The notes under the pieces were generated by a model. It was not told where the DNA came from. It searched no databases and was given only the letters and a program-made list of their open reading frames with translations. The position numbers and the translations under genes were made by a program. Positions 1 through 8,213 of a DNA stretch of 52,396 bases are shown in pieces. The stretch comes from Bacteroidetes bacterium MedPE-SWsnd-G1 (GTDB lineage Bacteria > Bacteroidota > Bacteroidia > Flavobacteriales > Flavobacteriaceae). Where the stretch lies: contig MPDD01000017.1 of the NCBI GenBank assembly GCA_001874265.1, positions 1 to 52,396 of the forward strand, read 5' to 3'. How positions within the stretch are numbered: position 1 is the first letter of the stretch; every line of letters begins with the position of its first letter.

Positions 1-251
1 ATGCTTGTTTTTACTTATTGTATTTGTTTGGGTGATATTTTTTTTGATAATGAAATATTAATATGTACCTGAATCACAATATATTATATTATTTATTGTA
101 TATTAGATAATTATTAAGACTTATATATTAGATGTCTAATCTTGACATTCCTAATAGTCTGCTGGAACCCCCGAATTATTTTTATTATGTAAGTTTTACT
201 TCAAACGAAGTAAACTGATTTGTATTTTTTTGAAATTTAAATATTTAAGTT
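1..251. other. AT-rich stretch without a gene
   Basis: No convincing coding frame is visible. At 192-216 there is an imperfect inverted repeat (agttttacttc, loop, gaagtaaact, one bulged base) followed by a T-rich run at 218-231. It could be the terminator of a gene left of the window or part of the leader of the lipoprotein gene that starts at 252. I see no clear TTG/TAnnTTTG promoter here. Confidence 0.4.
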
Positions 252-1514
252 ATGAAAAGAATTAGTTACGTTTTATTATTACTCTTATTGATTATTTGTG
301 GATGTAGTTTGGATGATTCATTTGAAGCACAGGATTTAAATGAAAACAACACCGAATATACAGGAGATAATAGTGATAAAGGAAATCAAAGAAACAATTT
401 TAAGCAATGGTCTTGGGAAGAAGTAAATTCAAATGCTTCTTGGAGTGCAAGGGCAGGGTTAAAAGTTGTGAATCACAATGGAGAATTTATTTTAATGGGA
501 GGAAGAACGCCATCAAACCCATTCGAATTACAACCTCCAGTTCCAGGAGCCTCTATGATTTGGGGAGACGTATGGAGTAGTACTGATTATGGAAAGAGTT
601 GGGATAATATTCTTGAAACTGATGATCAAAGTCATTGGCCAGCACGAGCATATTTTCAAGCATTAAGTGACGGTGAATATGTCTATTTAATGGGAGGTCA
701 AAATTTTAATATTATACCCAATTTTGATCCTTCTGGACCACCACTTATTGCTAGTTCAGACTTTTTTAATGATGTATGGAGAAGTCCGGATGGTGTAAAT
801 TGGACTAAATTAACATCTAATGCAGGTTGGAGTGGCAGAGCAGGCTTGAGTGCTGTAATGTTTAATGATGAAATTTATGTAATGGGAGGATCTGTAAACG
901 ACGATTCATCTATTACTCCGAACGGACCTGCGCGTATTTATTATAATGATGTCTGGAAATCTTCAAACGGCATAGATTGGCAACTACTAACAGATAATGC
1001 CCCTTGGGCGCCAAGAGCTGGAGGGATTGCTGTTGTTAAAGGTGATTATATCTATATGATTGGTGGTGAAGATGGATTTATTTGTAATGCACAGACGGTG
1101 AGATGTCCTCCTTATTATAATGATGTTTGGAGATCAACAGATGGACAGAATTGGGAATTAGTTACTGAATCTAGTGAATGGCAAGCAAGACCTGGTCATC
1201 AGGTAATAGTTTCGCAAAACAAATTTGTATTATTCGGCGGTTTCGGATTAGGACCAGATATAACCGTTGCATCCAATCCAATGGATATATGGATAAGTAA
1301 TAATGGAAAAGTTTGGAAAAAGGTAAGTAGTTCTCCTTGGAATGCAAATTTACCATCTGACATCAAATATGATTTTGACGTTGTTTTAGTAAAAGGAAAA
1401 AAGAATAAATCAGATATGATATATACATTTGGAGGGGATAGAGAAACATTTAATTTTTTAGACTTTTCGAATTACTTGAATGTAGATAATGATGTTTGGA
1501 AATTTTCTTACTAA
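252..1514 (+). CDS. Kelch-repeat/galactose-oxidase-like beta-propeller lipoprotein
   Basis: A 420-residue protein with a lipoprotein signal peptide: positive start MKR, a Leu/Ile-rich core and a lipobox ending at Cys18 (IICGC). The mature part has at least five Kelch-like blades, each with a glycine pair after a hydrophobic strand (YLMGG, YVMGG, YMIGG, VLFGG, YTFGG), an ARAG or PRAG turn before it, and a recurring NDVW-S-DG-NW strand. Such propellers usually bind ligands or proteins; no enzyme active site can be read. It is probably anchored in the outer membrane. It stands alone, with a terminator directly downstream, so its role cannot be inferred from neighbours. The family fold is well supported; the function is unknown. 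Confidence 0.85.
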   Translation: MKRISYVLLLLLLIICGCSLDDSFEAQDLNENNTEYTGDNSDKGNQRNNFKQWSWEEVNSNASWSARAGLKVVNHNGEFILMGGRTPSNPFELQPPVPGASMIWGDVWSSTDYGKSWDNILETDDQSHWPARAYFQALSDGEYVYLMGGQNFNIIPNFDPSGPPLIASSDFFNDVWRSPDGVNWTKLTSNAGWSGRAGLSAVMFNDEIYVMGGSVNDDSSITPNGPARIYYNDVWKSSNGIDWQLLTDNAPWAPRAGGIAVVKGDYIYMIGGEDGFICNAQTVRCPPYYNDVWRSTDGQNWELVTESSEWQARPGHQVIVSQNKFVLFGGFGLGPDITVASNPMDIWISNNGKVWKKVSSSPWNANLPSDIKYDFDVVLVKGKKNKSDMIYTFGGDRETFNFLDFSNYLNVDNDVWKFSY

Positions 1515-1562
1515 GGGTTGATGTGTCTTAAAAGTATTTTTAATGCTCATTGCCACCAAAGT

Positions 1563-1592
1563 AAATCCTACTATAAATAGTAGGATTTTTTT
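1563..1592 (+). terminator. Rho-independent terminator of the Kelch lipoprotein gene
   Basis: A perfect 11-bp stem (aaatcctacta / tagtaggattt, 1563-1573 with 1578-1588) with a 4-base loop, running directly into a T run at 1586-1592. It lies about 50 bases after the lipoprotein stop codon. Confidence 0.85.
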
Positions 1593-1742
1593 GATTTTTG
1601 AGCCTTCTTAAAAACTGTATTTATACACTAATTTATCTCAATTCATTGTTCTTGATTATATCAATCATAACTCTGAATTAATTAGTTTATCTTTTTTTTT
1701 CATCTTCAAGTTCATATCTTTAAAAATCAAACTAAAGAATTA

Positions 1743-2171
1743 ATGAAAAAACAAAACTTTAAAAACCATTCACGTCTTGTTCCAGGCTATCATTTTTTAG
1801 GAGGCACTTTGCTGTTACTCTTATTTGTAGGATCAGTAGTAAACCTTATTGTTGGAAATAGTGAGAACTTATACAATGCTACTTTGTTGGTCTTAATTAG
1901 TATTCTTTTGGTTATTGTAGCATTTTATGCTCGTGTCTTTGCCTTAAAAGCACAGGATAGAGCCATTAAGGCGGAAGAAAATTTTCGTCATTATATATTA
2001 ACAGGGACTCCATTAAGTAAAGATTTAAGAATGCGTCAAATTATTGCATTACGTTTTGCATCTGACTCCGAATTTCAAGAGTTGGCAAAGTTGTCTGTAA
2101 CGGATAATTTGTCTGAGAAAGAAATTAAGAAACGGATTAAAGATTGGAAACCGAATACATATAGAGTGTAA
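1743..2171 (+). CDS. small membrane protein, DUF6526-like
   Basis: A 142-residue protein with two closely spaced transmembrane helices (about residues 17-37 and 45-66), followed by a charged cytoplasmic tail containing ALKAQDRAIKAEENFRHY and a conserved-looking RMRQIIALRFASD segment. This arrangement matches what I recall of the DUF6526 family, which is common in Bacteroidota and has no known function. It is separated by only 2 bases from the hydrolase gene that follows, so the two are probably co-transcribed. The upstream gap (1593-1742) is AT-rich and no clear promoter is seen. Confidence 0.75.
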   Translation: MKKQNFKNHSRLVPGYHFLGGTLLLLLFVGSVVNLIVGNSENLYNATLLVLISILLVIVAFYARVFALKAQDRAIKAEENFRHYILTGTPLSKDLRMRQIIALRFASDSEFQELAKLSVTDNLSEKEIKKRIKDWKPNTYRV

Positions 2172-2173
2172 TT

Positions 2174-2908
2174 ATGAAAAGAATATCAGTTGTGTTGTTG
2201 CTTCTACTTAGCATTCAGGTGGATGCTAAAACGAATACCGAAAAAGAAATTATTGAGTTTCCATCAAAAGATGGATTAATAATAACGGCAGATTTTTATG
2301 AAGTAGAGAACGCTGAAGGAATGATTTTGCTTTGTCATCAAGCGGGATATAGCAGAGGCGAATATTTGGATACAGCCAAGAAATTAAATGCATTAGGATA
2401 TTCTTGTTTGGCTATTGACCAACGATCGGGTAACGAAGTAAATGGAATAGAAAATGAAACGGCTAAGAGAGCCAACGAAAAAGGGTTAGCTACAAATTAT
2501 ATAGATGCTAAACAAGACGTTGAGGCTGCGATAGACTTCTTGTATTCTCGAAATAACAATCGGCCTATTTTAATAGTTGGGAGTTCGTATTCGGCCTCAT
2601 TGGTATTACTTGTAGGTAATGATAATGATAAAGTGAAGGCAATTGCTGCATTTAGCCCAGGTGAATACTTAAAGGGGATTAATGTAACAGAATCTATAGC
2701 TTCCATGTCGAAATCAATTTTCGTTACTTCTTCGCGCTCTGAAACACCAAAAGTTGAAAAGTTGATTCAAGGGATTGATCAACAATATGTAAGCCATTAT
2801 AAACCGATTGAATCTGGAATACATGGTTCCCGTGGATTATGGGAATCTACCCTAGGGCAAGACGGATATTGGAAGGCCTTTAAGAGTTTTTTAAAGGACG
2901 TAAATTAG
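2174..2908 (+). CDS. secreted alpha/beta hydrolase (dienelactone-hydrolase-like)
   Basis: A 244-residue protein with an N-terminal signal peptide (MKRISVVLLLLLSIQVDA). The hydrolase fold is shown by an oxyanion-loop strand LLCHQAGYSRGEY near residue 52, the nucleophile elbow GSSYSAS near residue 136 (G-x-S-x-S, with Ser in place of the usual second Gly), and a late His in IHGSRGLW near residue 216. The substrate cannot be told from the sequence. It follows the small membrane protein by 2 bases and ends one base before the convergent Fn3-like lipoprotein gene, so no terminator separates the two strands here. Confidence 0.8.
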   Translation: MKRISVVLLLLLSIQVDAKTNTEKEIIEFPSKDGLIITADFYEVENAEGMILLCHQAGYSRGEYLDTAKKLNALGYSCLAIDQRSGNEVNGIENETAKRANEKGLATNYIDAKQDVEAAIDFLYSRNNNRPILIVGSSYSASLVLLVGNDNDKVKAIAAFSPGEYLKGINVTESIASMSKSIFVTSSRSETPKVEKLIQGIDQQYVSHYKPIESGIHGSRGLWESTLGQDGYWKAFKSFLKDVN

Positions 2909-2909
2909 A

Positions 2910-3605
2910 TTACTCAGCCTTAAAATTCCATAATTGACCGATGGTTTCGCCACCTTTATCATCTTTAACTACGATTTTCCAATAATAGGTGTTTCCGGCA
3001 GTAATAGAAGCGGTATATGTTGTTTTATCGGAGTTCTCAAGTACTTTTGACGGATTGTTTGAAGTCCCAAAATAGACATCAAATGTTAACGGGTCATTGT
3101 CTACATCACTTGCACTCCAAGATAGATCAACTGTACTTGTATTAATACTCGCATTTAATTCAGGCGAAATAAGAATTGGCGCATAAGGTACATGATTAGA
3201 AACACCTTCACCTTCGGTAAAATATTTACGCGTAGTTGCATAAGAACTGTAAGCATTTTTGCTGTCCTTTGCTCGTACTCTCCAGTAATATGCTTTTCCT
3301 TTTAATAATGATAAGGAATGTTTAATTGAAGACGTAGTCGCATTTTGAACGTTTTCGCTAAAGGAATCATTCGTTGCAGTTTGTAATTCATAAGAAATAG
3401 CATCTCCATTCGGGTCGGTTGATGCGTTCCAAATAAATTCTAAGGGGTTTTCTGTACACAATAATTCATCAGATGGATACGATAAAACGGGAGTCGATGG
3501 GGCCTCATTTATAGGAGGAGTAACTGGAGGTGGTGTATCACTATCTGAACCACCGCATGCTGAGATTATCAATATTAAAACTAATAGGTATAAGTAGTTT
3601 TTCAT
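2910..3605 (-). CDS. lipoprotein with two fibronectin-III-like domains
   Basis: A 231-residue protein. The lipoprotein signal ends at Cys17 (LIISAC), followed by a GGSDSD and proline-rich spacer. Two Fn3/Ig-like modules follow (about residues 36-130 and 140-231). Each has a W-x-A-S-x-D-x-x-x-D pattern (FIWNASTDPNGD, LSWSASDVDNDP) and a Y-Y-W-x-x-x-x-K/R-D strand (YYWRVRAKD, YYWKIVVKD). It is the last gene of the left arm of the glucan locus. Its start overlaps the amylase stop by 4 bases (ATGA), which implies translational coupling. A role as a surface accessory or glycan-binding protein is inference; I recognise no named carbohydrate-binding family. Confidence 0.85.
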   Translation of the reverse strand: MKNYLYLLVLILIISACGGSDSDTPPPVTPPINEAPSTPVLSYPSDELLCTENPLEFIWNASTDPNGDAISYELQTATNDSFSENVQNATTSSIKHSLSLLKGKAYYWRVRAKDSKNAYSSYATTRKYFTEGEGVSNHVPYAPILISPELNASINTSTVDLSWSASDVDNDPLTFDVYFGTSNNPSKVLENSDKTTYTASITAGNTYYWKIVVKDDKGGETIGQLWNFKAE

Positions 3606-6600
3606 TGTTTAATTAATTTAGTGGTTACTGGTGTTTCTAATAAAATCGTTGCTATATAAAAACCTGAAGGTTTATCACTTAAATTAAGCGTAATAAATCC
3701 ATTTACTATGGAATAGACTTTATTAATTAGCACTTGTTGCTGCATATTGGTAACTATAACTGTTACCTCTTTTAAATCTGTCGATGTTGCTATTCGTGTT
3801 AAACCATTCGTCGGGTTTGGGAAAGCAACAACACCATTAGAAATTGAAAAGTGTTTTTCTAGAATACCTTCACATGCCAAGGCTGTCGATACCGAAATTT
3901 TATCTCCGTTTTTGACATTTAATTCTATAGAAGTTTCAAATGTGGTCATAACTTCTTTACCATTTATGTTAATTGTATACGGAGCAGTTCCTTGTGTTAC
4001 TTGAACTTTGGCTGTTTGACCACCTTTAGAAGATTTGGATGACAGTATTTTTCCTGCTATTTCTTCGGCTTCATCAACCGTAATATTAAAACATTGTTCA
4101 TAATCGGGTTCTTCTAGCAGTGTTATACAGACTTCATAAGAGCCTGATGCTAAATTTGGAATTAAAAAATCAGAAGTGAAGTCATAATTTTGGCCATTAA
4201 TTGTTGCCGTATAAATATAAGCTTCTTTTGCACTGATGCTAATTTCTCCATTGCTCTTATTCAAACATGTTTCTCCAGTAGCCTGAATATTAAAGTTGTC
4301 ATGAGCTAAGGAAAATTCAAGATCATTTAATTTTGAAGTCGTATAAATCCTATATTCACCCGGAGCAAGTGTTATTGCTTCTGTAGGGTTGTCTACGTTT
4401 ATTTTTGAACCATTAAAAACACGATACCAAATTCCTGTTGATGGAAAATTTGGATTAACTGATTTCGATACTATATCGAAATTGGCAATAACAACGGCAT
4501 CCAAATCACCAGCATTATCGTTTAAATTAATACGTTTAACCAATCCTGAAACATCTAAACTAAAATCATCCGTATTAAATGTAGAAGGATATAAATGCTT
4601 TAATTCAATCATTTTTGCAGTTACATCAAAAAGATGGGTTCTATTGTTGTCTTGATCATAACCCAAGGTCCAGGCATCGGGTTTTCTATCTAGTCTGCAA
4701 GAACCATCTGTTATATCACTTTCGCAATTGATACTTTTATCATATCCCAATTCTCCAAATTGCCAGATCATTTTTGGTCCTGGTACAGCATAGAATATTG
4801 CAGTTGCTGCTTCTTGTCTTTTTAAAGCCGTATTTAGAACTGTAACGTCGTAATAGTCGTTAGATTTACCATAGGTTAAATTCTTAACCATTAAGCGTTC
4901 TTCATCATGGCTTTCCATATAGCCTACAACATTTGGTTCGTTCCATCCTCTATTTTTATAAGATAGCCATGATACATCAGAATCATTTGCAAATCCCATT
5001 GTATTCTGATTGAATGAATGGTTCATATTTCCCCATAGCATTATGCCATAATTTGCGAGTTCTGCTTCCTCGTCGTTATCCGACAAATGCTCAAAAATGA
5101 CATAGGCTTCATTTCCGGGATCGTTTGCCCAAACGTGATCGGCATAATTTTTTAAATTTTCAATTCTTTCAGCATCATATGCGCTAGCCCAATTGTTTTC
5201 TCCGTAATATAACGTGTTAGAAAAACCTTTGGTAAAATCAAATCTAAATCCGTCTATATTGTATTCCTCCATCCAGAAATCCAAAACATCTTTAAAGAAG
5301 TCTACGGTGTAATCAGATTCATGGTTAAAATCATAGCCCCAATGTGCGCTGGTATTATCTACAAGATTGTGGTTTTGGTTATAAAAAGGACTGTCAGCAC
5401 TTGGTTTAGAGCCATCCCAATACATTTGCAATAATGGAGACTGACTATATGAATGGTTAAAAACAACATCTGTTAATACTGCAATACCACGTGCATGGCA
5501 AGCATCTACAAACCCTTTAAAATCATTTTTGGTACCATAGGCCTTATCCAATGCCATATAATATGAAGGATTGTAGCCCCAACTATCATTTCCTTCAAAT
5601 TCGTTTACTGGCATCAATTCAATTGCATTTACGCCAAGGCTTTCCAAATAATCTAAATGTGTTTTAGCTTCGTTAAAAGTGTCGCTATCTGTAAAATCTC
5701 TAATCAACATTTCATAGATAACCAAGTTGTCTTGATCAGGTTTTGCAAATGTTGGATGTTGCCAAACATATTCTTCGTCATTCATTTTAAATGTTGAAAC
5801 AATTCCTGTTGTTTTACCTGTTGGGTAGTCAATGAGATTTGGGTAGGTACTATCAGGAATGTATTGGTCGTTGTTAGGATCCAATACTTTTAAGGCATAT
5901 GGGTCTGCTATTTTAATTTCGAAATCAATATAATATTGATACGTGTATTCTAATTCCGGATCTAATCCAGTTATAGTTGTCCAAAAATAATCACCGTCTT
6001 TTTTAAGTTGATAGGTGTCGTTTAATTCCCAATCGTTAAAATCACCTAGTAAAAAAACATCGGTTTTATTTGGTGCTAATAATACAAACGAAATTGTACC
6101 ATCTCCATTATCATTATATCCATTTGATAGGCCGGCTGGTATTGGCTCGTTTACAGTTGTGCTTTTAACATAAGCACTTACAATATGTTCGGTAGTTTCC
6201 CCGTCTTTAGAGGCTACTACTTTAATTTCATGATTTCCTTTTGTTGTAAAAGTAAAGGGAACTTCTATGTTTTTTGTGTTTAAGGCAGTTTGTTGAGAGA
6301 CATTATCTACGAATAATTCTAGATCTGCATCTACAGAACTTTCTGCGCTAATTGTTGTTGATTGATTTAATTCAAATACGGCACCATCTAGCGGGTTGGT
6401 TACTGTTACATTTAAACCTGCTTCAAAAACATCAATCGATAAATCGGAGGTTTGGGTTCCACCATCTGCAGATCTAAATACAAACCAAAGCTTTGTGACA
6501 GTATCTGATGTATTTATTGCATAGTATGAAAAAACATCTGGAGTAATTTGAAGTTCATATAAATTACCAGAAGTGTTTGTTAGCGAAGGTTGACTACTGT

Positions 6601-6820
6601 TATTGCCCCAATCTCCAATTACATTTTCCCATTCTTCACCATTCACTGTAGCGCCAGTATGGGCATATATCGTTCCTGAATGACCGTCTAATGGTGTGCC
6701 CGTAGCATCAAAAACAACGGTAAATCCTTCTGTCACAATTGGTATTGAAGGACTTGTAGTTACTTGCCCTATAGCAAGTTGAAATGAAATTGATAAAATT
6801 ATCAGGAGTAATTTTTTCAT
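3602..6820 (-). CDS. T9SS-secreted multidomain alpha-amylase (GH13)
   Basis: A 1072-residue extracellular endo-acting glucanase. Order of parts: signal peptide (1-18); a beta-sandwich module (about 20-130) of the type that precedes Bacteroidota amylases; an Ig-like module (about 132-222); a CBM48/E-set domain (about 233-320, VFLLGDFNDW); the GH13 barrel (about 340-760); accessory beta domains; and a C-terminal type A sorting domain (about 995-1072, beginning FPNPTNG and ending KLIKQ) for type IX secretion. Catalytic residues are visible: nucleophile Asp528 in GFRFDF, acid/base Glu577 in FEHLSD, and Asp639 in MESHDEERL; DVVFNH is conserved region I. It sits after the SusCDE genes but behind a strong terminator, so its expression may be partly separate. 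Cleavage of starch-like polymers outside the cell is the expected role. Confidence 0.93.
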   Translation of the reverse strand: MKKLLLIILSISFQLAIGQVTTSPSIPIVTEGFTVVFDATGTPLDGHSGTIYAHTGATVNGEEWENVIGDWGNNSSQPSLTNTSGNLYELQITPDVFSYYAINTSDTVTKLWFVFRSADGGTQTSDLSIDVFEAGLNVTVTNPLDGAVFELNQSTTISAESSVDADLELFVDNVSQQTALNTKNIEVPFTFTTKGNHEIKVVASKDGETTEHIVSAYVKSTTVNEPIPAGLSNGYNDNGDGTISFVLLAPNKTDVFLLGDFNDWELNDTYQLKKDGDYFWTTITGLDPELEYTYQYYIDFEIKIADPYALKVLDPNNDQYIPDSTYPNLIDYPTGKTTGIVSTFKMNDEEYVWQHPTFAKPDQDNLVIYEMLIRDFTDSDTFNEAKTHLDYLESLGVNAIELMPVNEFEGNDSWGYNPSYYMALDKAYGTKNDFKGFVDACHARGIAVLTDVVFNHSYSQSPLLQMYWDGSKPSADSPFYNQNHNLVDNTSAHWGYDFNHESDYTVDFFKDVLDFWMEEYNIDGFRFDFTKGFSNTLYYGENNWASAYDAERIENLKNYADHVWANDPGNEAYVIFEHLSDNDEEAELANYGIMLWGNMNHSFNQNTMGFANDSDVSWLSYKNRGWNEPNVVGYMESHDEERLMVKNLTYGKSNDYYDVTVLNTALKRQEAATAIFYAVPGPKMIWQFGELGYDKSINCESDITDGSCRLDRKPDAWTLGYDQDNNRTHLFDVTAKMIELKHLYPSTFNTDDFSLDVSGLVKRINLNDNAGDLDAVVIANFDIVSKSVNPNFPSTGIWYRVFNGSKINVDNPTEAITLAPGEYRIYTTSKLNDLEFSLAHDNFNIQATGETCLNKSNGEISISAKEAYIYTATINGQNYDFTSDFLIPNLASGSYEVCITLLEEPDYEQCFNITVDEAEEIAGKILSSKSSKGGQTAKVQVTQGTAPYTININGKEVMTTFETSIELNVKNGDKISVSTALACEGILEKHFSISNGVVAFPNPTNGLTRIATSTDLKEVTVIVTNMQQQVLINKVYSIVNGFITLNLSDKPSGFYIATILLETPVTTKLIKQ

Positions 6821-6830
6821 ATTTGATATT

Positions 6831-6870
6831 ATAAAAAAGGGTTGTTTACGTATTAAATAAACAACCCTTT
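6831..6870 (-). terminator. terminator between the SusE-like gene and the amylase
   Basis: A perfect 13-bp inverted repeat (6836-6848 with 6858-6870; arm aaagggttgttta) with a 9-base loop. On the minus strand the stem is followed by a run of six T (6838-6833). It comes 17 bases after the stop of the SusE-like gene and just before the amylase start. It should end or attenuate SusCDE transcription. Confidence 0.85.
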
Positions 6871-6886
6871 AAAAAACTAATTAAAC

Positions 6887-8206
6887 TTATTCTATTGTGT
6901 ATGTTGGAGCATCTGGGTTTACAAAACTTACAGATATATTATAGGTTCCAGCAGTAGCTGGAATATTATCTCCACCGTTTTCCATTACACCGTCTAAACC
7001 TGTATCACCAAAGTTTAATCCCCAATCATTATTGGCTCTAATTTTCCATTCTCCGTCTACTAGAGTAACTCCGTTTAGAATCCAAACTTCGTCATTAGTA
7101 CTCCAATCACGGGTAAATTGCACATCAGGACCATCCCATCCATTAGGAGTTGCGCTTCCTACGGCTCCCCAGATATATTGAATTTCTTCCATCGTATATG
7201 TCAAATCTTCAAAATTGGCAGTAACAATATAGATTCCAGCTGAAACGGCGATATTAGCACCTCCATTTTCTAAGGTTCCATCAGCACCATCATCTCCATA
7301 ATTAGTTCCCCAATCATTGTTCAATCTAAACTTCATTTCACCATCAGTCAATTCAACAATTGCCCTCCACTGATCTGAATATGGATCATAAGTTAGTTGT
7401 GCATCTGGTCCATCCCAACCGTTTGGTGTTGCATCTCCTACAAGACCCCAAGTAAAGGATTCCATGGTGTATGTTAAATTATTTAGATCCATAACAATTT
7501 TATACGACCCCGCAGTTACAGCAATATTTGCTCCGCCTTCATCTAAGGTTCCGTCAGCGCCATCATCACCATAGTTCAAATCCCAAGCGTTGTTTTCTCT
7601 AAATTTAATTTCACCATCAATTAAATTTACATAAGCTACTAAAACACCCGCTTGATCCGTTGTGTAGAACGGTAAATCGGGAGTTGCTCCCCAATCATTC
7701 GCTGCTGATCCAACTACACCCCAAGTAGTAGATAAATCTAATTTATCTTCATATGCGGTTGCGTTTAATTTTGATATATTCGATACTATAGAATTATAAT
7801 TACCAAGTGCAGCAATAACTCTGATATCAACATCACCAGGAACATCTTGTTCAAAACCGAGATTTAATAGATGTCCGTTTAATTGACTAGTAGTTAAGGA
7901 TAATTCTAAGGCTGATCCTACTGTAATAGTAATGGCACTTGAAAAATCTCCGCCTGCATTGTCAATAAGAACCTTATAAACTGGAGCGGCATCGTATCCA
8001 AAATTTGGCTGTGCCCATGAAATGTATAAAGCTTCTAGGTCTGGAGTTGCTGGATCTAAAACAACACTTGATGTAGAGAGAGTAACGTCTACACTTGCGC
8101 TGGAATTTAGAGTAACAACGTCATCATCATTAGAACACCCAATAAATAACATTGGAGCCACTAATAACATGAATATTTTATATGTTAAATTTTTCATTTT
8201 TTTCAT
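6887..8206 (-). CDS. susE: SusE/SusF-like outer-membrane starch-binding lipoprotein
   Basis: About 440 residues. I start it at the ATG at 8206 (MKKMKNL) because the longer frame to 8251 would overlap the SusD stop and push the signal peptide inward; ATG 8197 is also possible. The lipobox is LFIGC. A SusE N-terminal region is followed by three tandem starch-binding modules, starting near 7720, 7457 and 7170. Each shows W-G-x-V-G-x-A-T-P-N-G-W-D-G-P-D (degenerate in the first), then DGE-K-R-NN-W, then N-x-GD-G-DG-ENGG-NI. SusE/F proteins bind alpha-glucan at the surface next to SusCD and are not enzymes. A domain of the same pattern is inserted into the neighbouring SusD. The gene ends at a strong terminator. 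Confidence 0.9.
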   Translation of the reverse strand: MKKMKNLTYKIFMLLVAPMLFIGCSNDDDVVTLNSSASVDVTLSTSSVVLDPATPDLEALYISWAQPNFGYDAAPVYKVLIDNAGGDFSSAITITVGSALELSLTTSQLNGHLLNLGFEQDVPGDVDIRVIAALGNYNSIVSNISKLNATAYEDKLDLSTTWGVVGSAANDWGATPDLPFYTTDQAGVLVAYVNLIDGEIKFRENNAWDLNYGDDGADGTLDEGGANIAVTAGSYKIVMDLNNLTYTMESFTWGLVGDATPNGWDGPDAQLTYDPYSDQWRAIVELTDGEMKFRLNNDWGTNYGDDGADGTLENGGANIAVSAGIYIVTANFEDLTYTMEEIQYIWGAVGSATPNGWDGPDVQFTRDWSTNDEVWILNGVTLVDGEWKIRANNDWGLNFGDTGLDGVMENGGDNIPATAGTYNISVSFVNPDAPTYTIE

Positions 8207-8213
8207 TTTTAAA

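Noticed and set aside
6890..7722. The repeated modules of the SusE-like gene as a DNA repeat array or CRISPR-like structure
   Set aside because: The ~265-base periodicity is in frame and reflects protein domains; there are no short identical repeats with unique spacers.
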